A stretch of 64,000 bases of DNA from Paulownia fortunei (lineage: Eukaryota; Streptophyta; Magnoliopsida; Lamiales; Paulowniaceae), in assembly GCA_019321725.1 (NCBI GenBank), contig CM033120.1:14290278-14354277 (forward strand). The letters are read 5' to 3'. Numbering within the stretch: the first letter of the stretch is position 1; each line of letters begins with the position of its first letter. The notes under the pieces are model-generated. The model was not told the origin of the DNA. It saw nothing but the letters and a program-made list of their open reading frames with translations, and did not search any database. Below, piece by piece: positions 1-11,105 of the stretch. The translations under genes and the position numbers were made by a program.

Positions 1-73
1 ATCCTCCCGAGCCTGCATCCACATGTCGCAAATGTCGTATTAAGTATTTTAGAGTGGCATTTCGCACTTAAAA

Positions 74-395
74 TTTTTTCAAAAATTGAACTGATTTATG
101 ACTTATGGTGGAAAAGCTCGGCCATGGCTGAATAACGTAGTAAGGTAGCTCAACAAGGCGGTTGTGACAGATTAATTCAAGTGGCGCCTACATGGTATGA
201 TATCGTGCGGTTGAGTGCCAAGTGGAAGATGAGCCGATGAGCCTAAATTTTTCATAAATTGAACCGCCTTATGGTGGAGTGACTCAACCATAGCTCAGTG
301 ACGTAACATGGTAGGTCAACATAGTGGTAATGTGGCAAATTTGTTCAAGTGATGCCCGCATGGCATGACATCATGCAATTGAGTGCTAAGTAGAT
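74..395. repeat. Imperfect tandem direct repeat, period about 167 bp
   Basis: Two diverged copies can be aligned by eye. The segment beginning near 74 (ATTGAACTG, then TTATGGTGG at about 102) recurs near 258 (ATTGAACCG, then TTATGGTGG at about 269). Both copies continue through similar CTC(G/A)(G/A)CCAT, GTAGCTCAACA/GTAGGTCAACA and TTGAGTGC(C/T)AAGT motifs. The copies differ by many substitutions, so this is an old duplication. No coding potential is seen. Confidence 0.6.
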
Positions 396-3064
396 GTGAT
401 CGTATACGCGAGTGCTGACAATATGCGACCGAAAGACTGTGATTGATCCTCAACGTTGATGGGGTGTGGGGGGTACACACCCATTCGGTTGGCAAAGGTG
501 CGTGGTAAGATTGTAGATATTTGCATAAAGATATAACTTGAACCACTAGATCACAACCAAATCTTAAAAAATTTGATCTAATGATCCAGATTGATTCGAA
601 CTAAAACACACAATCAATTATGAAATGTCAAACGAAATTCTATAAATAAAACCCCTCTTTCATTTCAATTCACATCAATCAATTCAAATATTCAATTGAT
701 TTTCTCTTTCTCCCTTCTGCTAAATAATTTTAATTATTTTAGCATTATTTTGATTATTCTTTGAATAAGAATACAAATTAGTTTTTAGTTCGGCTGATAA
801 AATTAATATAGTATTATAATAATTTAATAAATAAATATTATATTTTGGGAAGTAGACGTCTAAATTACTATAACAGCTGTGTATGGAACAAAATATATTT
901 TAACAATATTAATTTTGTATTTATCTCATTTCAATTAAAATTTTGAATATAAATTCCATCTTTTTTTGACATACAACCAACACCACATACTAGAAACTAG
1001 GGTATATACAACACATCTTATAAAACTAATTATTTTGTTAACATTAATTTAAAAGCACATTGCCCCTCCATTTTAATTTATCGTAGCATTTTGCCTCGTA
1101 ACGTTATTTTGAGTTCATAGTTTTTATCACTACGTCATTTGTTTGCTGTCATTGTGCATTTCTCACATTATTTCCCGCTCAAAAGTGATAAAAAAAATCT
1201 TCATAATATTTTTTGAAATATCAATAATAAAAATACGACAAAATGATGATTTTATTTTGCTACTAATAGTGTTGTTGTAGTATGGAAAATCACGCGAGTT
1301 TTACCAAATTTAATAATTCTCTTCTTATATGTACAAATATTTATCTTGGTCTTGAAATTAAAAATATTATCTCCCCTCCTTAAGTAAGAAATTATTTATA
1401 GGGTTATTGTAAAATCAACCCTTATGTTCAACCTATTTATGGAAGAAATCTATTTAAGTTTTAAAATTACAAATACCTTCATCACAAATGTTATAAAAAA
1501 CTAATAAAATTTTTGCAAATGTCTATTTTACCACCTTTTTAGTGGAATTTTAAAAAATAAAAATAATAGTTGGATATTTTTTTCTTTCACTCATTCTTTC
1601 AAAATAAACATCAACCCTGCTTGTATCATCATCATTCAATGACTCATAATTATTTTATTTATAAAAAACAATTAAAACTTAGCCCCACCCCACCTGTGTA
1701 AAACCAACCCATAAACCCACTTAGCCCCCTACCCCAATAATACATAAATATTATATATTTATATGTTCGTATGGTATTATGAATACACATATTTTTTATT
1801 GACTTATATATATGTATAAACATACATATGATACTATAAATATGTGTGTGTATTGGTGGGAGATAGAGCGCGGGGCATTGTTAATGGGTCCTAGCCTTGG
1901 CGTGGGAACGTTCGGGTAGGTTATAAGGTTATAATGTGGGTGAGGTGTCACAAATTGGGACATTTTGCTCTCACACGAGGTTTATGCGGTGTCTGAATCT
2001 TTTGAGGTTAGTCTCGTTTAAAGGGACAATAATTAGTTTCGTCCTATTTTGGGTTCATCAAATAACGATGTCAGAATTTCATCACTTTAAGTAGGAATAA
2101 CTAAATGTCTTTTTCAACGCCAAGTTCTAAATTATCGACAAACCTTCCCAAACTTAATTGGATCGGAATGCCTAATGTCTAAAAGGTTTGTACAAATCTC
2201 CCACATCTCGTGATTTGAAACCCTTCCTACTATACATATTTTTATTTTTTTAACCAGCGTTTGCCCACAATAAATATTTCCACGATTCGAACGTGACAAG
2301 GGGTTGGAGGAGGATTGCTGGTGAGGAAGGCAAGCACTTTGGGCGGGATGTAGGGTTGGTTGAGCGACATGTTTTATTTTTTATTTTTTAAATTTTAATT
2401 AATTTTAAATTTAGTTAATTATGAAATAATTTTTAATAATTTTTATATTTAGTTAATTATGAAATAATTATAATATTTTTTCTAAAATTTTTATTTATTT
2501 AAAATTTGAATTTAATTTTATATGTAGTCTTTAAATATAAAATTTTAATATTATTCAAACATTATTTAGTTTTATGATAAGTAACTAAATATACGAGAAT
2601 TATACTAGTTTAATATATAATAGAAAGGTATTTGTTTGTGCAATAATTTTAAAATATATTTCTTTCTTAATTTTGAAGAATTAAAAGATACTAATATTAC
2701 ACTAGTGTAACATATAACAAGTTGATTTTTTTCGTGTAATAATTTCAAAATATATTGGCATTTTTATATTTTTTTACTTAAATTATTTTCAATTATTATT
2801 ATTCAAAGTATGAATTTAAATATATTTTTTAGCCTTTAAACATGAGATTTTATTAACATATAAATTTGTACTAGTATTAATATATATCGATAAATTTGTA
2901 TTTTTGTGTTATAATTTAAAATATATTTATATTTTTACATTTATTGATTTTTTTTAGAATACATAAAAGGAATTTTTTTATTTAATTTTTTTAATTTTAA
3001 ACTTAAGAAAAGTACATAATGATATGTACAAATGTAAACCTAAATTATACTTAGTCCTTTATAT

Positions 3065-3358
3065 TTATTTCATTTAAATTTTAAAAACTTGAATTATCAA
3101 CTGCATATTTTACCTGCAGAAAATATTTGTTGAGGCTATCCACAATCCACATGTGCACATAAATAATGCTTACAAGAAAAGCCTGTGGTCTCCTACTTTA
3201 ATATATGTAGATTAAATTAATTAAAATCTATTTCCAAGAAAAAAAATCAATAAAAGAACCATATAACTTAGAACCATGACTTGACAACATCTATATTTTC
3301 AATTAACAAAATTGTTAAATATCACCTTCAAACCAAATCTAGTGGAAGTGCCCGAAAT
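3065..3358. repeat. Direct repeat of about 290 bp, copy 1
   Basis: This segment (CTTGAATTATCAACT through AGTGGAAGTGCCCGA) recurs at 4022-4325 in the same orientation, about 957 bases downstream, with many substitutions and small indels. A shortened single counterpart lies in the other duplication unit at about 8276-8420. It may be a local duplication or part of an old mobile element. No open frame is shared. Confidence 0.65.
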
Positions 3359-4021
3359 ATATATTTTGTAGTTTCTTATAATTGATTTGTTTATACATTA
3401 TTGCATTACAACAGAAAAACTTAAGGGGAAATCTTAGTTAGGGACTAGGAATTTATTTCCATTTGTGAATTGACCTCATGATTTTGTTAATTCTATTGCT
3501 CTTTGTCTATTATATATAGAGTAAAAAAAAATTAAATTACTCCATATTAAACTAGAAATGATCCTTAAAAGTTTATTTCTTCTTGTCATCTTAAATTACT
3601 AGCATCAATGGGTGGGTAGAAACCCTACCCAGGCCCAACAATCCCATAGCAAACTCATCCTTAAGCCCAAAAGGTGTTCATCAAATCCAGACCCTACCCA
3701 GATCCACTGTAAAAAATATGTTGGGTTTGGGGTTCAGTACACATCCAAAAATACACAATTACCCTTAAATTTAAGACCATAGTCTTAATTTTCTGTTAGT
3801 TTAAGAAATAGTAATTAGAGATGATAAGTAGAATAGTAATAGTGACATAGTGAGGAAACTATTCACTTGCAATGTAAAATATTACTATGAAATAAGTATA
3901 GAGATAGTAGATTGAAAAAATTATTGGTATCTTCAATTTGAATGAATTTCTCACTTACCTAATCCAATAAATCAATTTTTGTTTTATTTGAACGAAGTAA
4001 TGTATAATATAATTTATTTCT

Positions 4022-4325
4022 TATATATTTTTAAACCTTGAATTATCAACTATATGTTTTACCGGCAAAAAAATATTTAATGAGCCTATATATTTTTTAA
4101 ATGCTTACAAGAAAAACCTCAAGTCTCCTACTTTATTATATGTAAATCAAATTAATAAACATCTACTTCCAAGAAAAATCAATAGAAGAACCATAAAACT
4201 TACAACCGTGAACGTCATCAGCATCTATATTATCAACTAACCAAATTCTTAAATATCAATGCCAACTAAACTTAAGTGCTTTCCTTCAAACAAAATATAG
4301 TGGAAGTGCCCGATTAAACATTGCG
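4022..4325. repeat. Direct repeat of about 290 bp, copy 2
   Basis: Second copy of the 3065-3358 repeat. Shared blocks include CTTGAATTATCAACT, ATGCTTACAAGAAAA, TCTCCTACTTTA and AGTGGAAGTGCCCGA. A small insertion separates the latter two blocks. Confidence 0.65.
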
Positions 4326-4641
4326 GTATAACAGAAAAAAAGGAAAAATCTGAGTTAGAATTGAAACGGAGGATCGTCACATATGACATATGCATCTAAA
4401 CAAGTGATTCATTTATTGATTGATGTTGCTTATGTTTTATAGTTCACAAGACTGATTAGCCTCATTTTGTCAGGATTAAGGATATAATATGGCGGATTTA
4501 AATTCGGACCGTGGTAAATTTACTTTCTTTGGATATATTTTTAAAATTATAAATGAATTTGTGGTGACTTTTGATTTTTTATTTTCAAACTCACCCGCTT
4601 CTAAATCGTCCCTTTTAATTTTTGTACTTATTTTTTATCAT

Positions 4642-4664
4642 AATATATATATATATATATATAT
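4642..4664. repeat. (AT)n microsatellite
   Basis: Uninterrupted AT dinucleotide run of about 23 bases. A length-variable locus is likely. Confidence 0.9.
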
Positions 4665-5112
4665 GTATTGTGTAATATTTTATTTTAAAAAATATATATT
4701 TTTAAAATAATTAATGGTATTATTTTAAAAAATATATTTTTTAATATTTTTAAAATTATAAAATAGATCTAACGGGTCTAATCAGGACTCGACAGATCCA
4801 GAGTGGGACAAATCTCGGTTCTTAAAAATATTGTTGGAGTGGGTATAGAGTTTTGACAAATTCACCAATATCATGCCTAATCAAATATCAAGTATATCTC
4901 CCATTTGTAACAATATGCAAACATTCATATATTGATACTGCAATCACTAATCCAAGTCTTGAAATTTCAGATTCCAATCATCTCACTTGGACACAGGTGG
5001 ATACATGATCAAACTTTTACAGAAGCTAAATAATTTTTTTATTGAACGTTTTAGCTGTGGACACAGAGATAACACAACCACCCTTCTCTACGTCTAAAAT
5101 CCTAGTAGAAAG

Positions 5113-5603
5113 TTAAAAGGATTGTAAACAGGACTTCCTGTTAAGAACAGGCGGCAACTCGCCTCCTGGAGGGCCTTCATCAGGGGGTCCCTCGCCGCCT
5201 GGAGGGCCTTCACCTGGTGGTCCCTCGCCGCCGGGAGGGCCTTCGTCCGGCGGCCCCTCGCTTGGAGGGTCTTGACCTGGACCACCACCTCCTCCACCTA
5301 CATTACAGTCCTTACTGCATACGCACTTCAAGAATTTGCATTTTCCATTTAAGAACCCTTCTTTCTCGCAAATTGTCCCACAGTTTTTATCACTGAAGCA
5401 AGCGCCGGTGAATAATTTGCTGTTTGCATGGCACAGAGCCGCTTCAACTCTCATTATCATCATCTCCTCTGCATTCATGCCATGAAGAAAAAAAGTTAAT
5501 TCAACTTTTTTAGCAACACAGAATAGTAAAAGATAAACTATTAAGACTTACGAAAAGCCAAGAGAAGGAAAAACAGCAGGAGACTAGGGAGTTTGGTAGC
5601 CAT
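5113..5603 (-). CDS. Secreted defensin with Gly/Pro/Glu-rich tail (copy 1)
   Basis: Two exons on the minus strand: 5603-5552 (52 nt) and 5468-5113, joined by an 83-base GT-AG intron, giving about 135 residues. Exon 1 encodes a hydrophobic signal peptide starting MATKLPSLLLFF. Exon 2 encodes an eight-cysteine defensin core (ALC...GAC...KNC...TIC...GKC...LKCVC...DC). It is followed by a glycine run and three 11-residue GPPDEGPPGGE-type repeats ending LPPVLNRKSCLQSF. Plant defensins are secreted, disulfide-stabilised defence peptides. A core fused to a Pro-rich tail resembles defensin-polyproline-linked proteins such as the Art v 1 group, but this tail is Gly/Glu-rich, so the link is structural only. 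The one-intron layout inside the signal region is typical of the family. A TATA box lies about 60 bases upstream of the ATG. This copy keeps the Pro-rich frame to the end and is the best reference for the family in this window. Confidence 0.85.
5158..5256 (-). repeat. 33-bp minisatellite x3 encoding the defensin tail
   Basis: Three adjacent 33-base units (5158-5190, 5191-5223, 5224-5256) each begin CTCGCC on the plus strand and encode an 11-residue GPP(D/G)EGPPGGE unit on the minus strand. All units are full length, so the reading frame is kept. A second frame is also open through the repeat on this strand (5094-5297) and encodes a basic KALxAARD-type repeat. Confidence 0.85.
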
Positions 5604-5660
5604 ATTAGTAGTGAAGTTTCAATTGTAGGATGACATACAACAGGCACCTCTGCACTGGAT

Positions 5661-5666
5661 TTTATA
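5661..5666 (-). promoter_or_regulatory. TATA box of tailed defensin copy 1
   Basis: TATAAA on the minus strand in the context CACTATAAAATCC, about 60 bases upstream of the start codon. The same box is conserved in copy 2 and altered in copy 3. Confidence 0.65.
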
Positions 5667-7560
5667 GTGAAAGAAATAGTACACAAAAATCTACCCTGCC
5701 AAAGGCATTTCCCAGCAAGGCGGAAATTGCATTGATAACATTTTCCATGAATACTATTGAAGGTAATATTCAATGTCGATTGCTCTTATATCAATTGCAA
5801 ATCTTAATCAACGGTTTTTGACATTACATAGCAGACGCTGAGCTGAGTTCAAGTTAATAATGCTGCTAAGCAGGATTCTAATATCAGATGTTTGGATTAC
5901 AGGCAATATTGAGTGATTGTGTTGACATCTTAGTATGACTAGTGATTGTGGTAGATATTTCTGCATAAAAGCAGTATTAATTAATTTGAAAATTGCAGGA
6001 ATTTAAAGGGAAAAAAAAAGTAATGGAATCAACTTATTCTCTTTAGTTTTTTTATTTTTTTAATAATAATAATAATAATAATTAAAAAAAAACTCATGAC
6101 ACACCCACTCACACTCCTACAAAACCATAACCTCCCCCTTTGTGTGCGTACACAATGCCCGTTATCTGTAGTTGATGATATATTTTTTAGAGAAGTTGTC
6201 AAATGAACTGGTCCTGCCTGGACTAGCCCAGGTCCGTGGACGCCCCCCTCCTGTAGAGGGCTGATGTGGGCCGGGCCTGTCTGCTTACTTGCCCAACGCT
6301 ATTGGGACGATCACGAGCTTGATTCGGGCCTTTTGTGGCTGGATGGTTTGTTTATAAAATCTATATTTATGTCAATCGTATTTTAATAAAATTAAAGTCA
6401 TTTTAGTGATTTGGGTGTTTTTTTTTTATATTAAGAGAGTTTAAGGGTTTAAATTTATTTAGCCACACTCAAATATATTTCTAAAACTATCAGTAATAAA
6501 AGCATGACAAGATAGTAATATTATTGTTACAAATAGTATTGATCGCAGTTAAAAAAAATCATAAAATTTAAAATTTTACCAACTTTAAATTTTAAAATTC
6601 TCCTTCTATAAGAACAAATGTTTATCTTGCCCTCGAAATTAAGAATATTGTCTCCCCTCCTTGTATAATAAATTATTTATGAAAATAATTATTAAGTTTT
6701 AAAATTAGAAATACACCTTATCATTAATGAGCTTGAGACAAATCCAATAAGAAATTTACAAATGTCTATTTTACCATCATTTTATAATTAAATTTAAAAA
6801 AAGAAAAAAAAGAAAAATAAATAGAATTTTTTTCCCTCTCATTCTTTCAAAATAAACATCAATTGTTTATGATATCATTGTATTCTTAATTATTTTATTT
6901 TATTAAAAAGAAAAAAGAAACTTAAAATCTACCCCATCCCACCCATCTAAAACCAACCCATAAACCCACCTAACCCACGCCCAGCCCCGCTCCCACTTCC
7001 CCCAATAATACATAGATATTATATACTTATACATATATATGATACTATGAATATATATATACACACACACATATATTAATAGAGGTTATAGCATTAAATG
7101 ACTATTTTACCAATGAAAACTCCATAAATGACCTAACAACATTGGATTCGCAGCTTTTTTACTCAGGTTCCAATCCGACCTGGATATCAGGTTGAACACG
7201 ACTCAAAATGAACACTATTAATCTTCCTGTCAATTGTACTCAAAGACTTCTTGATAAGAATACTTGTAACAATGAGAGGACCACATTTGTATGAAAATCT
7301 ATAAATAGCCCCTATCATTAATTATAATATAATTTTAAAATATTTTTTCTAACTCTATTTATTAGTTTTTAACGATGTATAAATTTCAATCTGATTTAAG
7401 TATCGAACAATTTTAATTAGGAACAACCTCGTCTAGTCTGAAATGCATTCATTTTTCAAGTTTTTCCAACTTCCAACCCTATTATCTTTGAAACCTCACC
7501 AACTCGACCCCAAACCTGAAATCACATATATGCATGTATAATAAACATATGATACTATAA

Positions 7561-7591
<31 letters not shown>

Positions 7592-9114
7592 CCTATGATG
7601 GGCTTGGGAAGTGTGGTGGGATGGAGCCCGAGGCATCGTCAGTTGGGCCTGGCCTTGGCGTGGGGACGTTTGGTTGGGTAGGAGGATGGTATGTGGGCAA
7701 GACCGGAGTGGAATTAAGGAGAATTAACGAGGAGATTGTTGGTGAGGGAGGTGGGTCGATTGGGTGGGATGCATGGTTGGTTGAGTGGATAAGATGTTTT
7801 ATTTTTAATTTTTTCAAAATTTAATTATTTTTATATTTGATGAATTATGAAATAAGTTTAATATTTTATCTGAAATTTTTAAATTTTGAATTTAAATTTA
7901 TACTTAATCTCGAAATATGATTTTTTTTATTATTCAAACATTAATAAGTTTTATGATACGTAACTAAATATACAAAAATTATAGTAATTTGAAATATAAT
8001 AAGCTGGTATTTTTTGTGTAATAATTTTACAATATATTTACTTTCTTAATTTGTGGAAATACACTATTATTAAACTATGTAACATATAATAAGTTGATTT
8101 GTTGTGTAATAATTTTAAAATGTATTGGCATTTTCAATTTCTTTTTTAAATTATTTTTTATTATAATTCATTCAAAGTATGAATTTAAATATATTTTTTA
8201 GTCTTTAAACATGAGATCCTATTAATATATAATTTTATGCTAATATTAATATGTATTAGAAACTATTTTAAAATATTAAAAAGAGCCATATAACTTACAA
8301 CCGTTATTTGACAGCGTCTATATTTTCAAGTAACAAAATTCTCAAAATCTAGTGGAAGTGCTCAAAATATATTTTTATAGTTCTTATAATTGATTTATTT
8401 ATACATTGCGGGTATAACGGAAAAACTTGAGGGGAAATCTGAATTAGGGATTAGAAATTTATTTCCTTTGTGAATTGACCCCATGATTTTGTTAATTCTA
8501 TTGCTTTTTTTTTTATCTTTATATCTAGTGAAAAATAAATCAAGATATAAAAATTAAAAAATAAATCAAGTTACTCTATAATAAATCAAAGTTGAACATA
8601 TTTTTTCGTTTGAAATTCGGCTCGAGATCGAGCTCGATTAGGAAAAAAATAAAACAATATGTGTAAAAAGATCAAATTACTCGATATTAGACTCAAGACC
8701 TATCATTATAAGTTAGTTTGACTTCAGTTCATTAATTGAAAAATCAAATTTGAACATATTTTTTCGTCTGAATTTTAACTTGGAATAAACCAAACTTGAA
8801 CATATTATTTCATTTAAAACTTGACTCGAGTTCGAACTCGATTAGTGAAAGAATTAAAAAAAATATGTGTAAAAAGATTAAATTATTCGAACTAGTATTC
8901 GATTTAATTAAACCTCGTTTAAACTCAAATTAATTAACAATCAAATTAATTTTAAATATAATTTTTAAAAACTTGATAACAAATTTAAAAATTAACATGT
9001 TGGCTTCTGCTGATTGATACTAGAATCATTTTCGGTATTTTAGCCTGTAATCTGTGAACATTCAAACATTGATACTAGAATCATTAAGTCCTGAAATTTC
9101 AGATTCCAATTATC
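5667..9114. other. Intergenic region between the tailed defensin genes
   Basis: Up to about 5990 lies the promoter-side sequence shared with copy 2. From about 6530 the second duplication unit begins. An (AAT)n run lies near 6062-6080, a TG microsatellite at 7564-7589, and AT-rich sequence elsewhere. A 7567-7824 open frame reads through the TG run and has no family features, so no gene is called. Confidence 0.6.
7564..7589. repeat. (TG)n microsatellite
   Basis: Uninterrupted TG run of about 26 bases. The corresponding place in the left unit (near 1842) has only a short TGTGTGTGT. Confidence 0.9.
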
Positions 9115-9824
9115 TTAGTTGGACACTAGGTGATACATCAAAAGCGAAGGGGGAAATAAAATGTAGAGTGCATAAAACATTGAATTAAACCAACTAATAT
9201 CCATAAAAATTTTGCAGAAGCTAAGCAACAACGTTTTATTGAAAGTTATAACTGTGGACACAGAGACAACACAACCACCCTTCTCTACTAATACTAGTAA
9301 CAACTTAAGAGGATCGGAATCAGAACTTGAGCAATGACTTCCTGTTAAGAACAGGCGGCAACTCGCCTCCGGGAGGGCCTTCATCAGGGGTCCCTCGCCG
9401 CCTGGAGGGCCTTCACCAGGTGGTCCCTCGCCGCCTGGAGGGCCTTCGTCCGGCGGCCCCTCACTAGGAGGGCCCTGACCTGGACCCCCGCCTCCTCCAC
9501 CTACATTGCAGTCCTTACTGCAAACGCATTTCAAGAATTTACATTTTCCATTTAAGAACCCTTCTTTCTCGCAAATTGCCCCACAGTTTTTATCGCTGAA
9601 GCAAGCGCCAGTGAATAATCTGCTCTTTGCCTCGCAAAGAGCCGCTTCACCTTGCATTATCGTCACCTCCTCTGCATTCATCTCACAAAGAAAAAAGTTA
9701 ATTTTTTAGCAAAACATAAAAGAGCTGGAATACATAGTTTACAGCTAGAAAAAAAGAGACTATGAGACTCACGAAAAGCCAAGAGAAGGAGAAACAGCAA
9801 GGGACTTGGGAGTTTGGTAGCCAT
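9115..9824 (-). CDS. Secreted defensin with frame-shifted tail (copy 2)
   Basis: Two exons: 9824-9773 and 9671-9115, with a 101-base GT-AG intron, predicting about 202 residues. The signal peptide (MATKLPSPLLFLLLLAF) and all eight defensin cysteines match copy 1, and the tail starts with the same Gly run and GPPSEGPPDEGPPGGE repeats. The third minisatellite unit has lost one base (a run of four G where copy 1 has five, near 9390). Translation therefore leaves the Pro-rich frame after GGEGP and continues as a basic, then hydrophobic, extension of about 90 residues (LMKALPEASCRLFLTGS...). The last part is probably former 3' UTR sequence. The gene may still produce a functional defensin, because the core is intact. 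The TATA box is conserved. Confidence 0.75.
9362..9459 (-). repeat. 33-bp minisatellite with one 32-bp unit
   Basis: Units at 9362-9393 (32 bases), 9394-9426 and 9427-9459 (33 bases each). The short unit is the last to be translated and causes the frame change in copy 2. Confidence 0.85.
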
Positions 9825-9881
9825 GTTAGTAGTGAAGTTTCAATTGTAGGATGACATCCAACCTGCACCTCTGCACTGGCT

Positions 9882-9887
9882 TTTATA
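9882..9887 (-). promoter_or_regulatory. TATA box of tailed defensin copy 2
   Basis: TATAAA on the minus strand within CACTATAAAAGCC, about 58 bases upstream of the ATG. The flanking sequence is nearly identical to copy 1. Confidence 0.65.
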
Positions 9888-10668
9888 GTGAAAGAAATGG
9901 TACACAAAAATCTACCCTGCCAAAGGCATTTCCCAGCAGGGCGGAAATTGCATTGATAACAGTTTCCCATGAATACTTTGGAAGGTAATATTGAATATCA
10001 ATTGCTCTTATATCAATTGCAAATCTTAATCAACCATTGTTGACATTACACAGCAGAAACAGGCTGAGTTCAAGTTAATAATGCTGCTGAGCAGTACTCT
10101 GATATCAGATGTTTGGAATACCCTTAATACTGAGTGAATGTGTCAATATCTTAGTGATTGTGGCAACAGACACCGTGTGCCAATCTGTAAGACGATGACA
10201 AATACATTAACGGATATCTATAATTTTAAAATTTATGAAGGATAATTTCTATAAATAAAAAACCAAACTCAAATGTAGTTTTTGTTCTTATTTATATACA
10301 GTTGTGTGTTTCCCTGCTGGAATGCTATTAGGCTATGGGCCCAGATTATGTTGGAACAATCAGTCTAGTCATTTTAAGTCTTTATAATCGCAACACTAGT
10401 AGTTTTTGTATAAATATCGTACTATCATTTTCATAAGACTACTAGCCAATATGCATCTGTTGGAAAGGATATCAATATCAAAATATACATTCATTACTAA
10501 ACAGTATGACAGTTGATTAAACAACGATCCTCTCTTCATCTTATCTACCTTGTCCTCCACTTCTGGGCTTACACACAATGAGAAGTGAATTTATTCATAG
10601 CAAACACATGCACTTAGTAATTAACTATTTCTTGATGGGCTTCATAACTACAGGGTCCAACTAACTGA

Positions 10669-11031
10669 CTATGCACAAGGCCTGGTGCAGAAACAACGTT
10701 TGCGCAAGCCCCGACACTTGCCGCCTGGATAACCTTCATTCCTGCACACCAGCCGACAGTTGTGATCGCTCCAGCACTGCCCCTTGAACCCATGGCTCTG
10801 TGATTCGCACAGTCTTGCCTCCACTTTTAGTACCATGTTATTACCCGCCAGCTCGTCTTCTGCAATGAATTAACCATAAAATTGTCAGAGAACGTGCCTA
10901 ATTTGTACTGGTGATCTTGATTAACTAACAATTGAAGGGAAATAAGAGAAGTTTAGAGGGACATTTAACTTACGAGTGGTAAAGAGTAGGAGCAGTAGCA
11001 AGAGGAAACCGAAGAAAACCTTAGAGCCCAT
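10669..11031 (-). CDS. Classical plant defensin (short, no tail)
   Basis: Two exons: 11031-10974 and 10859-10669, joined by a 114-base GT-AG intron, giving 82 residues. Exon 1 encodes a leucine-rich signal peptide ([19 protein letters not shown]). The mature region starts near [14 protein letters not shown] and contains the eight-cysteine defensin pattern (LC, QC, NC, VC, KC, RC-F-C, PC) with the conserved ESQ, G and GGKCRG segments. It ends CTRPCA. Family members are secreted antifungal or stress-induced peptides of the CS-alpha-beta fold. The intron sits in the same place (phase 1 at the signal-peptide end) as in the tailed neighbours, which supports common ancestry. The mature core is arginine-rich, unlike that of the tailed copies. 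It lies 0.8 kb upstream of copy 2 on the same strand. Confidence 0.88.
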
Positions 11032-11098
11032 GCCTCCTGTTTCTGAAGCTAATACCTTAAACTAAAGCTAATCTGTCTGTATATTGGATGAAAGGGAC

Positions 11099-11105
11099 CT
11101 ATATA
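11099..11105 (-). promoter_or_regulatory. Probable TATA box of the short defensin
   Basis: TATATAG on the minus strand in the context TTATTTTATATAGGTCC, about 70 bases upstream of the start codon. Confidence 0.5.

Larger units (their letters stand above)
1..5112. other. AT-rich intergenic region left of the defensin array
   Basis: No coding region is supported here. The short open frames lack family similarity and sit in AT-rich sequence. The stretch holds imperfect direct repeats near its left end, the long non-coding part of a segmental duplication that recurs at about 6.5-9.1 kb, an internal pair of direct repeats of about 290 bases, and an AT microsatellite. Confidence 0.6.
1260..5990. 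repeat. Segmental tandem duplication, left unit
   Basis: This unit aligns in the same order with about 6530-10170. Shared landmarks are TTATCTTG...TCTCCCCTCCTT (near 1340 and 6630), AAACCAACCCATAAACCCAC (near 1702 and 6951), a GTGGGATGGAGC/GGAGATAGAGC-like stretch (near 1858 and 7617), the tailed defensin gene, and about 350 bases upstream of its ATG ending in AATGCTGCT(A/G)AGCAG (near 5860 and 10080). The unit carries extra sequence relative to its partner, so the offset falls from about 5.3 kb at the left end to 4.2 kb at the gene. Boundaries are approximate. Confidence 0.75.
6530..10170. repeat. Segmental tandem duplication, right unit
   Basis: Partner of 1260-5990 in the same orientation. 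It includes the tailed defensin copy 2 and its upstream region to about 10170. It is shorter than the left unit, mainly because the 290-bp repeat is single and partly deleted here. The gene and proximal promoter are much better conserved than the far downstream sequence, consistent with selection on the gene or with gene conversion. Confidence 0.75.

Noticed and set aside
5094..5297. Minus-strand open frame overlapping the tail of defensin copy 1, encoding a KALxAARD repeat
   Set aside because: It lies within exon 2 of the defensin in another frame and has no own promoter or signal. It is kept only as evidence for the two-frame repeat.
5510..5773. Open frame over the promoter and exon 1 of defensin copy 1 (and its counterpart at 9698-9970)
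   Set aside because: It covers the TATA box, leader and signal-peptide exon in a different frame. Conservation is explained by the duplicated gene.
7567..7824. Open frame through the TG microsatellite on both strands
   Set aside because: Low-complexity translation that starts in the repeat and is not preserved in the partner duplication unit.
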